This document shows positions 37,278-46,047 of a DNA stretch of 64,000 nucleotides, in pieces. The stretch's first letter is position 1. Every line of letters begins with the position of its first letter. Under the pieces are notes generated by a model. The model did not search any database and was not told where the DNA came from. It saw nothing but the letters and a program-made list of their open reading frames with translations. The DNA lies in NCBI RefSeq assembly GCF_013201665.1, contig NZ_CP053840.1:2480001-2544000 (forward strand), written 5' to 3'. The translations under genes were made by a program, and so were the position numbers. This DNA is from Arcobacter venerupis (lineage in GTDB: Bacteria; Campylobacterota; Campylobacteria; Campylobacterales; Arcobacteraceae).

Positions 37278-37368
37278 TGGCGGACAGTGAGGGATTCGAA
37301 CCCTCGGTGCCGTTACCAGCACGTCTCCTTAGCAGGGAGGTGGTTTCAGCCAACTCACCCAACTGTCC
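37278..37368 (-). tRNA. tRNA-Ser(GCT)
   Basis: A 91-base class II tRNA with encoded CCA (discriminator G) and a long variable arm. The acceptor is GGACAGT/ACTGTCC, and the anticodon loop reads GCT. It is the promoter-proximal gene of the cluster. Confidence 0.93.
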
Positions 37369-37409
37369 GTTGTTTTCCGTAATTTTAACTTCTTAAAATC
37401 AGGACGGAA

Positions 37410-37415
37410 ATTATA
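37410..37415 (-). promoter_or_regulatory. -10 element of the tRNA cluster
   Basis: A perfect TATAAT on the minus strand about 42 bases upstream of the Ser tRNA. It lies between pyrF and the tRNAs, and I see no strong terminator after pyrF, so read-through from pyrF could also contribute. Confidence 0.5.
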
Positions 37416-37457
37416 ATACTATGTCACTTAAATCATACTTAAAAATTGAAGAGATAA

Positions 37458-38156
37458 TTAAATATTTTTTAATATCTCTTCAACCACTTTTTTTGGATTC
37501 TCAGCTTTATATATAGGTCTTCCAACAACTACAAAATCTACAAGATTTTCTTTTGCAAAAACAATATCAGCAACTCTTTTTTGATCACCACTATCTTCAC
37601 CAAAAGGTCTGATACCAGGACATAAAGTAATAAACTCTTTTGAAGTATTATTTTTAATATCTAAACTTTCATAAGCTGAGCAGACAACACCATCTACACC
37701 AGAAGTATAAGTGTCTTTTGCAAATTGTATAGCTTTTGTAGATATATCTTCGTTGTAGATAGCCTTAAAGCTCTCATTGTCAAAAGAAGTAAGTGCTGTA
37801 ACTGCTAAAACTAAAGGCTTATTTGGTACATCTTTGATTCTTTGCATAACTGTTTTCATAGCCTCAACACCTGAGCTTGCATGAACATTAAACATATCTA
37901 CAAGTCCAAAGTTAGCTATTTCAAAAGCTGCATCTGCCATTGTATTTGGAATATCATAAAGTTTTAAATCTAAAAATATTTTGAAATTTGGATTAATTGC
38001 TTTTAAATCTTCTAAAAACTTTTTTCCATCTCTAATATATGATCTAAATCCTACTTTTAACCAAACATCAAAATCTTTTATTTGTTCAACTAAAGCTAAA
38101 TTTTCTTTAGCAGTTGGTAAATCTAAAGATAAACATAATTTCATTGCATTACTCAT
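37458..38156 (-). CDS. pyrF: Orotidine-5-prime-phosphate decarboxylase
   Basis: A 232-residue TIM-barrel enzyme making UMP from OMP. The catalytic cluster is LDLKLYDIPNT (about residues 61-71), with the phosphate-gripper GIRPFGEDSGDQKR near 185 and VVGRPIYKAENP near 212. It follows nusB by three bases and ends a co-directional run kdsA-ribH-nusB-pyrF. A second ATG four codons in is an alternative start. Confidence 0.94.
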   Translation of the reverse strand: MSNAMKLCLSLDLPTAKENLALVEQIKDFDVWLKVGFRSYIRDGKKFLEDLKAINPNFKIFLDLKLYDIPNTMADAAFEIANFGLVDMFNVHASSGVEAMKTVMQRIKDVPNKPLVLAVTALTSFDNESFKAIYNEDISTKAIQFAKDTYTSGVDGVVCSAYESLDIKNNTSKEFITLCPGIRPFGEDSGDQKRVADIVFAKENLVDFVVVGRPIYKAENPKKVVEEILKNI

Positions 38157-38159
38157 AAA

Positions 38160-38555
38160 TTAAGCCTTAACAATCTTATCAAGTAAACCATTTACAAATT
38201 TTGGAGCACCATCACTTGCTAATCTTTTTGATAATTCAATAGCTTCATTTATTATAATTGCTTTTGGTAAATCTTCAAATAAAATTTCATATACTGCTAA
38301 TCTTAAAATAGATTTTTCAACAGAACCAATATCTTCTAAAGTTCTTTGGTTTAAGTGAGAAATAATCTCTTTATCAATACTTTCTATATTTTCTATTGTT
38401 CCATTAAAAAGTTTTAAAGCAAACTCTTTTTGTTGATTTCTTATTTTTTTATCTTCTAAAATTTCATCAACAAATTTTACAATTCCTTCATTTCCTAAAT
38501 CGTAAGCATATAATAAACCAATTACAGACTCTCTTGCTTGTGTTCTTGTTGCCAA
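38160..38555 (-). CDS. nusB: Transcription antitermination factor NusB
   Basis: A 131-residue all-helical NusB with TRTQARESVIGLLYAYDLGN at the start and the conserved VEKSILRLAVYEILF and AIIINEAIELSKRL blocks (residues about 80-115). It binds boxA RNA with NusE in rRNA antitermination. The start is TTG, with GGAG six bases upstream, directly abutting ribH. The ribH-nusB pairing is a common bacterial arrangement. Confidence 0.93.
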   Translation of the reverse strand: MATRTQARESVIGLLYAYDLGNEGIVKFVDEILEDKKIRNQQKEFALKLFNGTIENIESIDKEIISHLNQRTLEDIGSVEKSILRLAVYEILFEDLPKAIIINEAIELSKRLASDGAPKFVNGLLDKIVKA

Positions 38556-39026
38556 TTATTTCTCCATTTCTGCGTATAAATCTAACATCTCAATAATAGT
38601 AACCATAGCTTCTGCACCTTTATTTCCTGCTTTTGAACCAGCTCTCTCAATTGCCTGCTCTATTGTATCAGTAGTTAAAACACCATTTGATACAGGAACA
38701 CCGTGTTTAATCCCAACAGTTGCAATTCCTTTAGTAGCTTCAGCTGAAATATAATCAAAATGTGGAGTTGCTCCTCTGATTACTGCACCAACACAACAAA
38801 CTGCATCATATTTTCCACTAGATAGTGCTTTTTCTAAAGCGAAAGGAATTTCAAAAGCACCTGGAACTAATATTAAGTCTAAATTATCTTCATTTCCACC
38901 ATGTCTTTTGAATGCATCTTGTGCACCTTCAACTAATCTATCTGTTATAATATGATTAAATCTTCCATTGATAATAGCGATTTTTTCAGTACCATTTAAT
39001 CTTAAATTACCTTCAATAATTTTCAT
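38556..39026 (-). CDS. ribH: 6,7-dimethyl-8-ribityllumazine synthase
   Basis: A 156-residue lumazine synthase, the penultimate step of riboflavin synthesis. Visible are [18 protein letters not shown] near residue 22, [16 protein letters not shown] near 54 and the catalytic region [20 protein letters not shown] near 81. GGAG precedes its ATG. It is the riboflavin partner of ribF at 60922. Confidence 0.96.
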   Translation of the reverse strand: MKIIEGNLRLNGTEKIAIINGRFNHIITDRLVEGAQDAFKRHGGNEDNLDLILVPGAFEIPFALEKALSSGKYDAVCCVGAVIRGATPHFDYISAEATKGIATVGIKHGVPVSNGVLTTDTIEQAIERAGSKAGNKGAEAMVTIIEMLDLYAEMEK

Positions 39027-39055
39027 TTATTTCTCCAAAAATGTGTGTATAAGAA

Positions 39056-39856
39056 TTAATTATATCCTAAAGCGTCTTGTATTGCAAAAATGTCACTAAC
39101 TGTTTTGTATAAATCTTCAATTCTAAGCATATTTGGTCCATCACTTTTTGCTACTGATGGGTCAATATGTGTTTCAAAAAAGAATCCATCAACACCAACA
39201 GCTGCTGCTGCTTTTGCCATATACGGAACAAATGATGAGTTTCCACCCGTTGTTCCACCAGTACTAGGAATTTGTACAGAGTGCGTTGCATCGAAGATTA
39301 CAGGGGCATATTGTTTTAATAAAAGTAAATTTCTCATATCAACAACTAAAGCACCATATCCAAATGTATTTCCTCTTTCACAAAGCCAAACCCTAGCTTT
39401 TTCAGATGTTTCATAAGAAACCTCAGTGATTCCTCTTGTATTTAGAATTTTTTCAACTGGATGTTTCATAGCATCAGCTGCTAAAAATTGCCCTTTTTTG
39501 ATATTTATAATTGCAGGTGTTTTTGCAGCTGCAACTAATAAATCAGTTTGTCTACATAAAAATGCAGGGATTTGTAAAATATCCATAACTTCACCAGCAG
39601 GTGCTGCTTGATATGATTCATGAATATCAGTTACAACTTTATATCCAAATTGCTCTTTTATCTCTTCAAATATTTTTAATCCCTCATCAAGTCCTGGTCC
39701 TCTAAATGAAGTTATACTTGTTCTATTTGCCTTATCAAATGAAGCTTTAAAATAAAAGTCAATTCTTTTATCTTCACTTAATGGTTTTAATTTTTCAGCA
39801 ATTCTCATTACTGTATCTCTATCTTCTAGAACACATGGTCCTGTTAAAATTTTCAT
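39056..39856 (-). CDS. kdsA: 3-deoxy-8-phosphooctulonate (KDO8P) synthase
   Basis: A 266-residue KdsA condensing PEP with arabinose-5-phosphate to make Kdo-8-phosphate for LPS. Visible are LTGPCVLEDRDTV at the start, FKASFDKANRTSI near residue 38, QIPAFLCRQTDLL near 97 and the late FDATHSVQIP and GFFFETHIDPSVAKSDGPN. The N-terminus is shorter than in E. coli, starting at the first strand. It overlaps the potassium-channel gene by 4 bases. Confidence 0.96.
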   Translation of the reverse strand: MKILTGPCVLEDRDTVMRIAEKLKPLSEDKRIDFYFKASFDKANRTSITSFRGPGLDEGLKIFEEIKEQFGYKVVTDIHESYQAAPAGEVMDILQIPAFLCRQTDLLVAAAKTPAIINIKKGQFLAADAMKHPVEKILNTRGITEVSYETSEKARVWLCERGNTFGYGALVVDMRNLLLLKQYAPVIFDATHSVQIPSTGGTTGGNSSFVPYMAKAAAAVGVDGFFFETHIDPSVAKSDGPNMLRIEDLYKTVSDIFAIQDALGYN

Positions 39857-41541
39857 TTAATTCCTTTAAATATTGTTAATTTTTCTTTTCCGGTTAATGC
39901 ATAATAAAATTCATAATTATTTTGGCAAATATACTCTACGTCATTTTTAGCGTGTGCATCGCATGCTAATAAAAGTTTATCACCTATTTTTATCTCATAT
40001 TCCCATTCAGGGGTTAGTATTATATCATTATCTCGTTGAAGTAACAAAGGGACAACATTATTTTTCTGATTATGGTTATAAAGAGAAGTAGCAAATATAT
40101 CTAAAAATAATATCTCTTTTGTTAATAAGTATTTGCAAATTTCAGGAGCAAAAAATTCTGCTATTTCAAACTCCAATAAAACTGGACATTCATCTATATC
40201 TTGCACCAATCTATTTATAAGTTTTGAAGCCCAAATATTATCTTTTTTAATGATTTGTCTTAAAAATATATCACTAAGTGGATTAACTAGTGCATTGGTA
40301 ACTTTATTTACTACAATTTTTGATGGAGTAAAAATATGGTCGATATTTGCATTCCTAAATAAAAAATCATCTGCTAAATCATTTTCTCTAACTATTGTCA
40401 TAATTAAAGGATTTAGTTTTTTTGCTGTTGCCAAAATAGATAAATTTGTTGTATCATCATCGGTTGCAGCTACTATTGCAACAGCTTGGTTTATACCAAT
40501 ATTTACCAATAATTCTTTATCATCCGCATCACCAAAAACTAAATGTGAAATCTCATTTTTTGTAAATTCAATATCTCTATTTTTTTTTATTTCTATTAAC
40601 TTTACGTCAATATTATTATCATTTAATTTTTCAAAAATCTTTTTCCCCATTCGTCCATATCCACAAATGATATATAAACCTTTTGGGAAAAGTGGCAAAC
40701 TTGAATTTAAATCTCCTAATTTGTAAAGCCACTTCTCAATTTTAAATAAATTTGGAGCAATTAAAGCCATATTTATTTCAGATGAAATAATTGAAAATGG
40801 ATTTACAATTATTTGAGCATCCAAATCTTTGAGATTTTCTGTATGATTTTTTGTTGTTGATTTAACTGCAACTTTTACATTTTTATTTAAACTTTTTGCA
40901 ATTAAAGTTGTTTTTAGATTTAAAGCATCATCTTCAAATAAAGAAACAATTGCTTTACAATTTCTTTTAGTAATTCCAGCTGCTTCCAAAACTCGTACGG
41001 AGTATGTTTCACTATATAAAACAGGAACTGTTGGTGTAAAATTTTCAAGTATTAAATCATTTATTCTTAATTTATCTTTTTCAATTACTACACTTCTAAC
41101 GCCTTGTTCTAGTGCTTTTATTATGATTTTTTTTGTAATTTGGTTATAACCTAAAACTATTATAAATCTTTCATTTAAGTTTTTTATCTGTCTTAAAAAT
41201 TTTGTTCTTTGCATCTCTTGAATAAAAAGTTTATCTTGCAATAGAGAAACCAAAGAACCAATTCCATAAAACCAACCAAGAACAGTAATATATATAGAAA
41301 AAGTTACCCAAATTCTTTGAGGATAAGTAAAAGTATAAGGAGTCTCTCCAAAACCAATTGTAGTTGCCGTATAAGAGATAAAATAAAAGGCATCAAAAAT
41401 AGACATCTTTGTTGGATTCCCATTTGCGTCAACACCTTGTATTAAAATCAATCCAATTATTGCAATAGTATAAGTTATAATAATTACTAAAAAAGGTATA
41501 CGCATTTTTTGTAAAACTATAAATAAAGAGTTATTTCTCAA
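39853..41541 (-). CDS. Potassium channel protein with two RCK (TrkA-N) domains
   Basis: A 562-residue protein. Two TM helices flank a pore loop with selectivity filter TTIGFGE (TM about 15-38, filter near 61, TM about 75-100). Then come two cytoplasmic RCK/TrkA-N units. The first has a degenerate dinucleotide motif (VLGYNQITKKI near 130); the second is canonical (ICGYGRMGKKIF near 296). A TrkA-C-like region ends the chain. It should gate K+ flux in response to nucleotide or ion ligands. The start is TTG at 41541 with AGG upstream. It is translationally coupled to kdsA. Confidence 0.82.
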   Translation of the reverse strand: MRNNSLFIVLQKMRIPFLVIIITYTIAIIGLILIQGVDANGNPTKMSIFDAFYFISYTATTIGFGETPYTFTYPQRIWVTFSIYITVLGWFYGIGSLVSLLQDKLFIQEMQRTKFLRQIKNLNERFIIVLGYNQITKKIIIKALEQGVRSVVIEKDKLRINDLILENFTPTVPVLYSETYSVRVLEAAGITKRNCKAIVSLFEDDALNLKTTLIAKSLNKNVKVAVKSTTKNHTENLKDLDAQIIVNPFSIISSEINMALIAPNLFKIEKWLYKLGDLNSSLPLFPKGLYIICGYGRMGKKIFEKLNDNNIDVKLIEIKKNRDIEFTKNEISHLVFGDADDKELLVNIGINQAVAIVAATDDDTTNLSILATAKKLNPLIMTIVRENDLADDFLFRNANIDHIFTPSKIVVNKVTNALVNPLSDIFLRQIIKKDNIWASKLINRLVQDIDECPVLLEFEIAEFFAPEICKYLLTKEILFLDIFATSLYNHNQKNNVVPLLLQRDNDIILTPEWEYEIKIGDKLLLACDAHAKNDVEYICQNNYEFYYALTGKEKLTIFKGIK

Positions 41542-41554
41542 AATATTACCTATT

Positions 41555-41932
41555 TTATCTTTTTGATTTTATGGTATCACCCACATATAATATAACAGAT
41601 GTTATATTTGCTAATAAAGCTCCACCAGATAAAGACACGACCATACCTATAATTTCACTATCCAACATTGTTGAATAAATTGCTACAGTCCAAATAGTTG
41701 CAGCTGCAATTAGTTGAATATCAGCAACTAAAGAAGTTGCTAATAGAACTGAACCTAATTGAGTTTTGTCTCCTAGTTTTAAAATTGTTGCAATCAAATT
41801 TACAACAATTGCAGCAAATAATTCATATTTACTATGACTTGCAACTGTATGCATTTCACCATAGAAAAACCCAAAATTTAAAGTCATAGCTAAAATGATA
41901 AAAAAACCAGAGATTACTTTGTCTAAATTCAT
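41555..41932 (-). CDS. Small integral membrane protein (DUF6394-like)
   Basis: A 125-residue protein with four hydrophobic helices (near residues 5-25, 35-52, 60-85, 95-120). It starts with AAAGGAGA before the ATG, two bases after the glutamate-synthase-like gene. It resembles a small family seen next to ion-transport genes in Campylobacterota. Its position between a channel and a redox protein hints at an accessory role, which is inference. Confidence 0.5.
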   Translation of the reverse strand: MNLDKVISGFFIILAMTLNFGFFYGEMHTVASHSKYELFAAIVVNLIATILKLGDKTQLGSVLLATSLVADIQLIAAATIWTVAIYSTMLDSEIIGMVVSLSGGALLANITSVILYVGDTIKSKR

Positions 41933-41933
41933 T

Positions 41934-43664
41934 TTATTCTCCTTTATTTTTAGCTAAATCTAATTTTCTTCTAAATACTTCATCAATATCATCATGTACT
42001 CTTGAATCTTTATCTAAAAATAGTAATTTATTTTGATCTAACATTTTTATATTTTTTAATCCCATAATTGCTAATAAACCTTTTACATTTTTTAAAAGAT
42101 TTTTATGATAATTTGCAACATAATTAGCATGTCTAAAGACAAAATATTTTCTTCTTTTTTTCTTATCTTGAGTTGCCAGTCCCACAGGACACTGTCTTCC
42201 TGTTGTTCCTGAGCAATATCTTGCTCGAATACAACCAGCACTCATCATAAAACCACGTGCAATTTGTAAAAAATCTGCACCTAAACTCATTACAATTATA
42301 ACATCATCAGGAGTTAATATTTTTCCACTTGCAACGATTCTAACTTTATCTCTAATTCCATACTCAGTTAAAACTTTATTTACTAAATAAACAGAATCCC
42401 TTACATTTAATCCAACTCTCTCCATCATTTCTAAAGGTGCAGTTGCACTTCCTCCACTTCCAGCATCAAGAGTAATATAATCAGGATAACCATTTATTCC
42501 TTCATCAATTCTTCTTTTTATCTCTTTTGCATATGGTTCAATATTTTGTAAATCTGAAATTACTATTTTTATTCCTACAGGTTTTTCTGACATCTCTTGA
42601 AGTGTTCCAATAAAATCAAATAACTCTTCAATAGAATTTGCAAAAGGAAATCTATTAGGTGAGAAAACATCTTTATATGCTTCAACATTTCTATAATATG
42701 CAACAGCAGGAGTTACCTTTTGCCCTGATAACTTTCCACCTGTTTGTTTTGCACCTTGTGCTAATTTAATCTCTGTCATTTGACAAAAACGCATTACTTT
42801 TTGATATCTATCTGGATCAAATTTTCCATCTTTATCCCGTGCGCCATAAAGTCCTGAACTAATTTGAAACACAATATCTGGCATATCTGAAGGAACTTCT
42901 TTTGGAAAAGCTTCTAATGGTGCATCCCAATTGGGTCTATAAAATCTCTCTTTTTCCATATCTAAAATATATGTTTCAGCTTCTAAATCTTTTCTAAATA
43001 CTAATTTTCTATAAACATCAGCAGCAACTGCACCATTAAAGAAAAATTTTACAGCTCTTTTTACAGCTTTATTAAAATTATTACTATCTACAATTTTCAT
43101 ATATGATTCATCATATTTTTCATGGGTAACAAAAAAGTTTGATGTAACACCACCTTCTCCTGAATTAATAGGAAATCCACCTATGAAAGAGCCTTGAACA
43201 AAAGCTCTTGTTCCCTCAGGAGAAATTGAACCATCACTCATTGCAGATCTAGCAATTATACTTTTTGATATAAAAGGTTTTTTCCTTCTTTCCCCAAAAA
43301 GTACTTCAAAATTATTTTCAACCTCATTATCATTTAAAACAATATTTGCATGTCTAATCATAAACTTAGGTTTTGGCAAAGGTTGAGAAGGAGAAAAAGA
43401 AGCATAATTTGGTTTATCTCTTGCTGCTTTATATACCCAATCTAATTTATCTTTTGACTCATAGAATTTCTCATCACCAAAATATTGTCTAAAAGGTTCT
43501 CTAATTTCCTCAAATAGATATCTCAATCGTCCAATAATTGGATAATTAACTAAAATCTGATGATCTCTTTGTACATATTTATCATGAATATACCAAGCTA
43601 CTATTACAAGTATAAAAACTACCCAAAACTCTTCCCAAAATGTAAAACTTTCTATAAATTCCAT
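41934..43664 (-). CDS. FMN-binding glutamate-synthase-family protein, membrane-anchored
   Basis: A 576-residue protein. An N-terminal TM (FWVVFILVIVAWYIHDKYV, about residues 12-30) is followed by a GltS-like FMN barrel: SPQGT-like SISPEGTRAF near 145, KLAQGAKQTGGKLSGQKVTP near 300, LDAGSGGSATAPLEMMERVG near 400. The Fe-S-type Cys cluster is in GCIRARYCSGTTGRQCPVG near 490. It lacks the amidotransferase domain and beta-helix of GltB, so it is not a standard glutamate synthase. It belongs to the stand-alone glutamate-synthase-2 family whose reaction is unclear in bacteria. Confidence 0.82.
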   Translation of the reverse strand: MEFIESFTFWEEFWVVFILVIVAWYIHDKYVQRDHQILVNYPIIGRLRYLFEEIREPFRQYFGDEKFYESKDKLDWVYKAARDKPNYASFSPSQPLPKPKFMIRHANIVLNDNEVENNFEVLFGERRKKPFISKSIIARSAMSDGSISPEGTRAFVQGSFIGGFPINSGEGGVTSNFFVTHEKYDESYMKIVDSNNFNKAVKRAVKFFFNGAVAADVYRKLVFRKDLEAETYILDMEKERFYRPNWDAPLEAFPKEVPSDMPDIVFQISSGLYGARDKDGKFDPDRYQKVMRFCQMTEIKLAQGAKQTGGKLSGQKVTPAVAYYRNVEAYKDVFSPNRFPFANSIEELFDFIGTLQEMSEKPVGIKIVISDLQNIEPYAKEIKRRIDEGINGYPDYITLDAGSGGSATAPLEMMERVGLNVRDSVYLVNKVLTEYGIRDKVRIVASGKILTPDDVIIVMSLGADFLQIARGFMMSAGCIRARYCSGTTGRQCPVGLATQDKKKRRKYFVFRHANYVANYHKNLLKNVKGLLAIMGLKNIKMLDQNKLLFLDKDSRVHDDIDEVFRRKLDLAKNKGE

Positions 43665-43665
43665 A

Positions 43666-44550
43666 CTATTCCTTTTTACTAGAAACTAAAATTCCACTTA
43701 TAACAATTAAGATTATACCAAAAACAATTAACATTGAAGGGAAATTATCCCCTAAAATAAGACCTAAAATTATTGAAAAAACTATATTACTATATGATAT
43801 CGTTCCTATAATTCCAGCTTTTGCAAATGAGTAAGCTTTTGTCATATAAATTTGAGCTAAGGTTGCAAATATTCCCAATAATATTATGATTAGCCAATCA
43901 TTTGGCTTTGGCATTATAAATGAGCCTAACATAAAATCCAAATTTGAATTTGAATAAAAACTTCCAATAATCATCAATATCAAAGGTCCTACAGTTCCAA
44001 TTGTCATAAATGATAAAACTATTGCTCTTGTATCATAAAATTTTCTAAGTTCTCTCACAGATGTATATGCAAGTGCGGCACCTACACCTGATAATATTCC
44101 TAAATAATCACTTTTTTCTAAACTACTTCCATCAAATTCTGTAATAAATATAATTCCTATGAAACCCACAAAAACACCAAACCAGCCTTTTATTCCTAAT
44201 TTTTCTTTTAAAAAAACATAAGCTAAAACAGCAGTAAAAATTGTAGAAGTTTTTGAGAATGTCATAGCTTCGCCAAGAGGTATTTGTGATATATTGTAAA
44301 AGAAAAATAGTAATGCTACAAATCCAGCAACTCCTCTAAAAGTCAATAACCAAAATTTTCCACCAATTTGTTTTAATGGAGATTTATAGATTGATATTAA
44401 AATAAAAAGAACTCCAAAAACGTTTCTAAAAAATACAACCTCAACTGAACTCATTGAATCCGTTAATTCTTTGGCAGCAGCTCCCATAAAAGCAAATAAT
44501 AAAGAGGCAAAAAGCATATATTGAATGCCTTTATTAAGCTGATTTTCCAT
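43666..44550 (-). CDS. EamA/DMT-family transporter
   Basis: A 294-residue protein with ten predicted helices in two EamA repeats of five. The first repeat includes VVFFRNVFGVLFILI and ends with the conserved TAVLAYVFLKEKLGIKGW (about residues 105-122), and the second has ATLAQIYMTKAYSFAKAGII near 232. Family members export amino acids, nucleobases or other metabolites; the substrate is unknown. It is divergent from murA and two bases ahead of the glutamate-synthase-like gene. Confidence 0.87.
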   Translation of the reverse strand: MENQLNKGIQYMLFASLLFAFMGAAAKELTDSMSSVEVVFFRNVFGVLFILISIYKSPLKQIGGKFWLLTFRGVAGFVALLFFFYNISQIPLGEAMTFSKTSTIFTAVLAYVFLKEKLGIKGWFGVFVGFIGIIFITEFDGSSLEKSDYLGILSGVGAALAYTSVRELRKFYDTRAIVLSFMTIGTVGPLILMIIGSFYSNSNLDFMLGSFIMPKPNDWLIIILLGIFATLAQIYMTKAYSFAKAGIIGTISYSNIVFSIILGLILGDNFPSMLIVFGIILIVISGILVSSKKE

Positions 44551-44574
44551 TTTTATCCCTTATTTTTAAAAGTA

Positions 44575-44590
44575 GATTGTATTTACAATC
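44575..44590. promoter_or_regulatory. Palindrome in the eamA-murA divergent promoter region
   Basis: GATTGTA-TT-TACAATC is a perfect 16-base inverted repeat, 25 bases upstream of the EamA ATG. A second pair, AGCTTT (44611-44616) and AAAGCT (44626-44631), lies on the murA side. The symmetry suits a dimeric regulator site. Confidence 0.4.
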
Positions 44591-44681
44591 CTATTAAAGA
44601 TAGATTATTGAGCTTTCCATATCTTAAAGCTTATTTTAGATATTATATTATCCATATATATAAATACTTCGTAGGGGAAAC

Positions 44682-45947
44682 ATGGAATACTTAAAAATTA
44701 TTGGGGGAAAAGATATTTCAGGAAGCGTAGAAATATCAGGTGCTAAAAATGCAGCCCTTCCTTTGATTGCTTGCACTATTTTAGGAAAAAATGAAATTAC
44801 TATTGGAAACTTACCAGATGTAGTTGATATTAACACTTTTTTAAAGCTAATCAAAAAACTTGGTGGAACTTATGAAAAAGATAATCACACTGCTAAAATC
44901 AATACAACAACAATAAATAATACAACAGCAACTTATGATATTGTAAAAACAATGAGAGCATCTATTTTAGTTCTTGGACCAATTCTTGCTAGATTTGGAC
45001 ACTGTGAAGTTTCACTTCCTGGTGGTTGTGCAATAGGTCAGCGACCAGTTGATTTACATCTTAAAGCACTTGAACAAATGGGTGCAAAAATTGAAATTTT
45101 ACACGGATATATAAGAGCTACTGCACCAAATGGATTAAAAGGTGCAAAAATAGTTTTTGATAAAGTAACTGTTGGTGGAACTGAAAATACAGTTATGGCA
45201 GCTGCTCTTGCTCATGGTACAACAACTATTATAAATGCAGCAAAAGAGCCTGAAATTGTACAACTTTGCGAAGTATTAGCAAATTCTGGAATAAATATTC
45301 AAGGAATTGGAACTTCAAAAATCATAATTGAGGGAACTGGACAACAATTAATAGATATAAAACCTTTTGATGTAATACCTGATAGAATTGAAGCTGGAAC
45401 ATATATGTGTGCAGCTGCTATTAGAAATCAAAAACTAACAATCAAAAAAGTAATTCCTCTACACCTAGAAGCTCTTATTTCAAAACTTGAAGAGATGAAT
45501 TTTGAAGTATTACAAGATGACAATAGTGTTACAATCTTACCTACAGATGAAATCAAACCTGCGAATATTATAACAACAGAATATCCTGGCTTCCCAACTG
45601 ATATGCAAGCTCAATTTATGGCTCTTGCAACTCAAGCAAATGGAACAAGTACAATTGATGAAAGATTATTTGAAAATAGATTTATGCACGTTAGTGAACT
45701 TTTAAGACTTGGAGCTGATATTCATCTAAATGGAAACACTGCAACTATTAATGGAAAAGCTGGAACTTTAAATGGAACAGATGTAATGGCAACTGATTTA
45801 AGAGCCTCATCTGCTTTAGTTTTAGCAGCCCTTGTAGCAAAAGGTGAAACAAATATTCATAGAATTTATCACCTAGATAGAGGTTATGAAAATCTTGAAG
45901 GAAAACTATCTCTTATTGGTGCTGATGTAAAAAGGTTTACTGAATAG
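44682..45947 (+). CDS. murA: UDP-N-acetylglucosamine 1-carboxyvinyltransferase
   Basis: A 421-residue MurA, the first committed step of peptidoglycan synthesis. The catalytic Cys116 is in [15 protein letters not shown] (fosfomycin target), with [12 protein letters not shown] near residue 19, a [17 protein letters not shown] block near 302 and [15 protein letters not shown] near 328. The ATG follows AGGGGAAAC. A strong terminator follows the gene, so it is a single-gene unit. Confidence 0.96.
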   Translation: MEYLKIIGGKDISGSVEISGAKNAALPLIACTILGKNEITIGNLPDVVDINTFLKLIKKLGGTYEKDNHTAKINTTTINNTTATYDIVKTMRASILVLGPILARFGHCEVSLPGGCAIGQRPVDLHLKALEQMGAKIEILHGYIRATAPNGLKGAKIVFDKVTVGGTENTVMAAALAHGTTTIINAAKEPEIVQLCEVLANSGINIQGIGTSKIIIEGTGQQLIDIKPFDVIPDRIEAGTYMCAAAIRNQKLTIKKVIPLHLEALISKLEEMNFEVLQDDNSVTILPTDEIKPANIITTEYPGFPTDMQAQFMALATQANGTSTIDERLFENRFMHVSELLRLGADIHLNGNTATINGKAGTLNGTDVMATDLRASSALVLAALVAKGETNIHRIYHLDRGYENLEGKLSLIGADVKRFTE

Positions 45948-45957
45948 CATCTTTTTT

Positions 45958-45996
45958 AATGATAAGCAGGAAAATCTCTTGCTTATCATTTTTTTT
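45958..45996 (+). terminator. Rho-independent terminator of murA
   Basis: A perfect 11-base stem AATGATAAGCA / TGCTTATCATT with an 11-base loop, followed by a T run. It starts 11 bases after the murA stop. Confidence 0.9.
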
Positions 45997-46047
45997 AAGT
46001 AAAAATTATATAAAATCTAAGTAACTATAAAATAAGGTACGTTATTA

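Noticed and set aside
40133-40726. 197-codon plus-strand open frame
   Set aside because: It lies wholly antisense to the potassium-channel gene, has no ribosome-binding site and a low-complexity Ser/Phe/Ile composition typical of a shadow frame.
41934-43664. Second glutamate synthase large subunit
   Set aside because: It lacks the N-terminal amidotransferase Cys domain and the C-terminal beta-helix, and has an N-terminal membrane anchor, so it is only related in its FMN domain.
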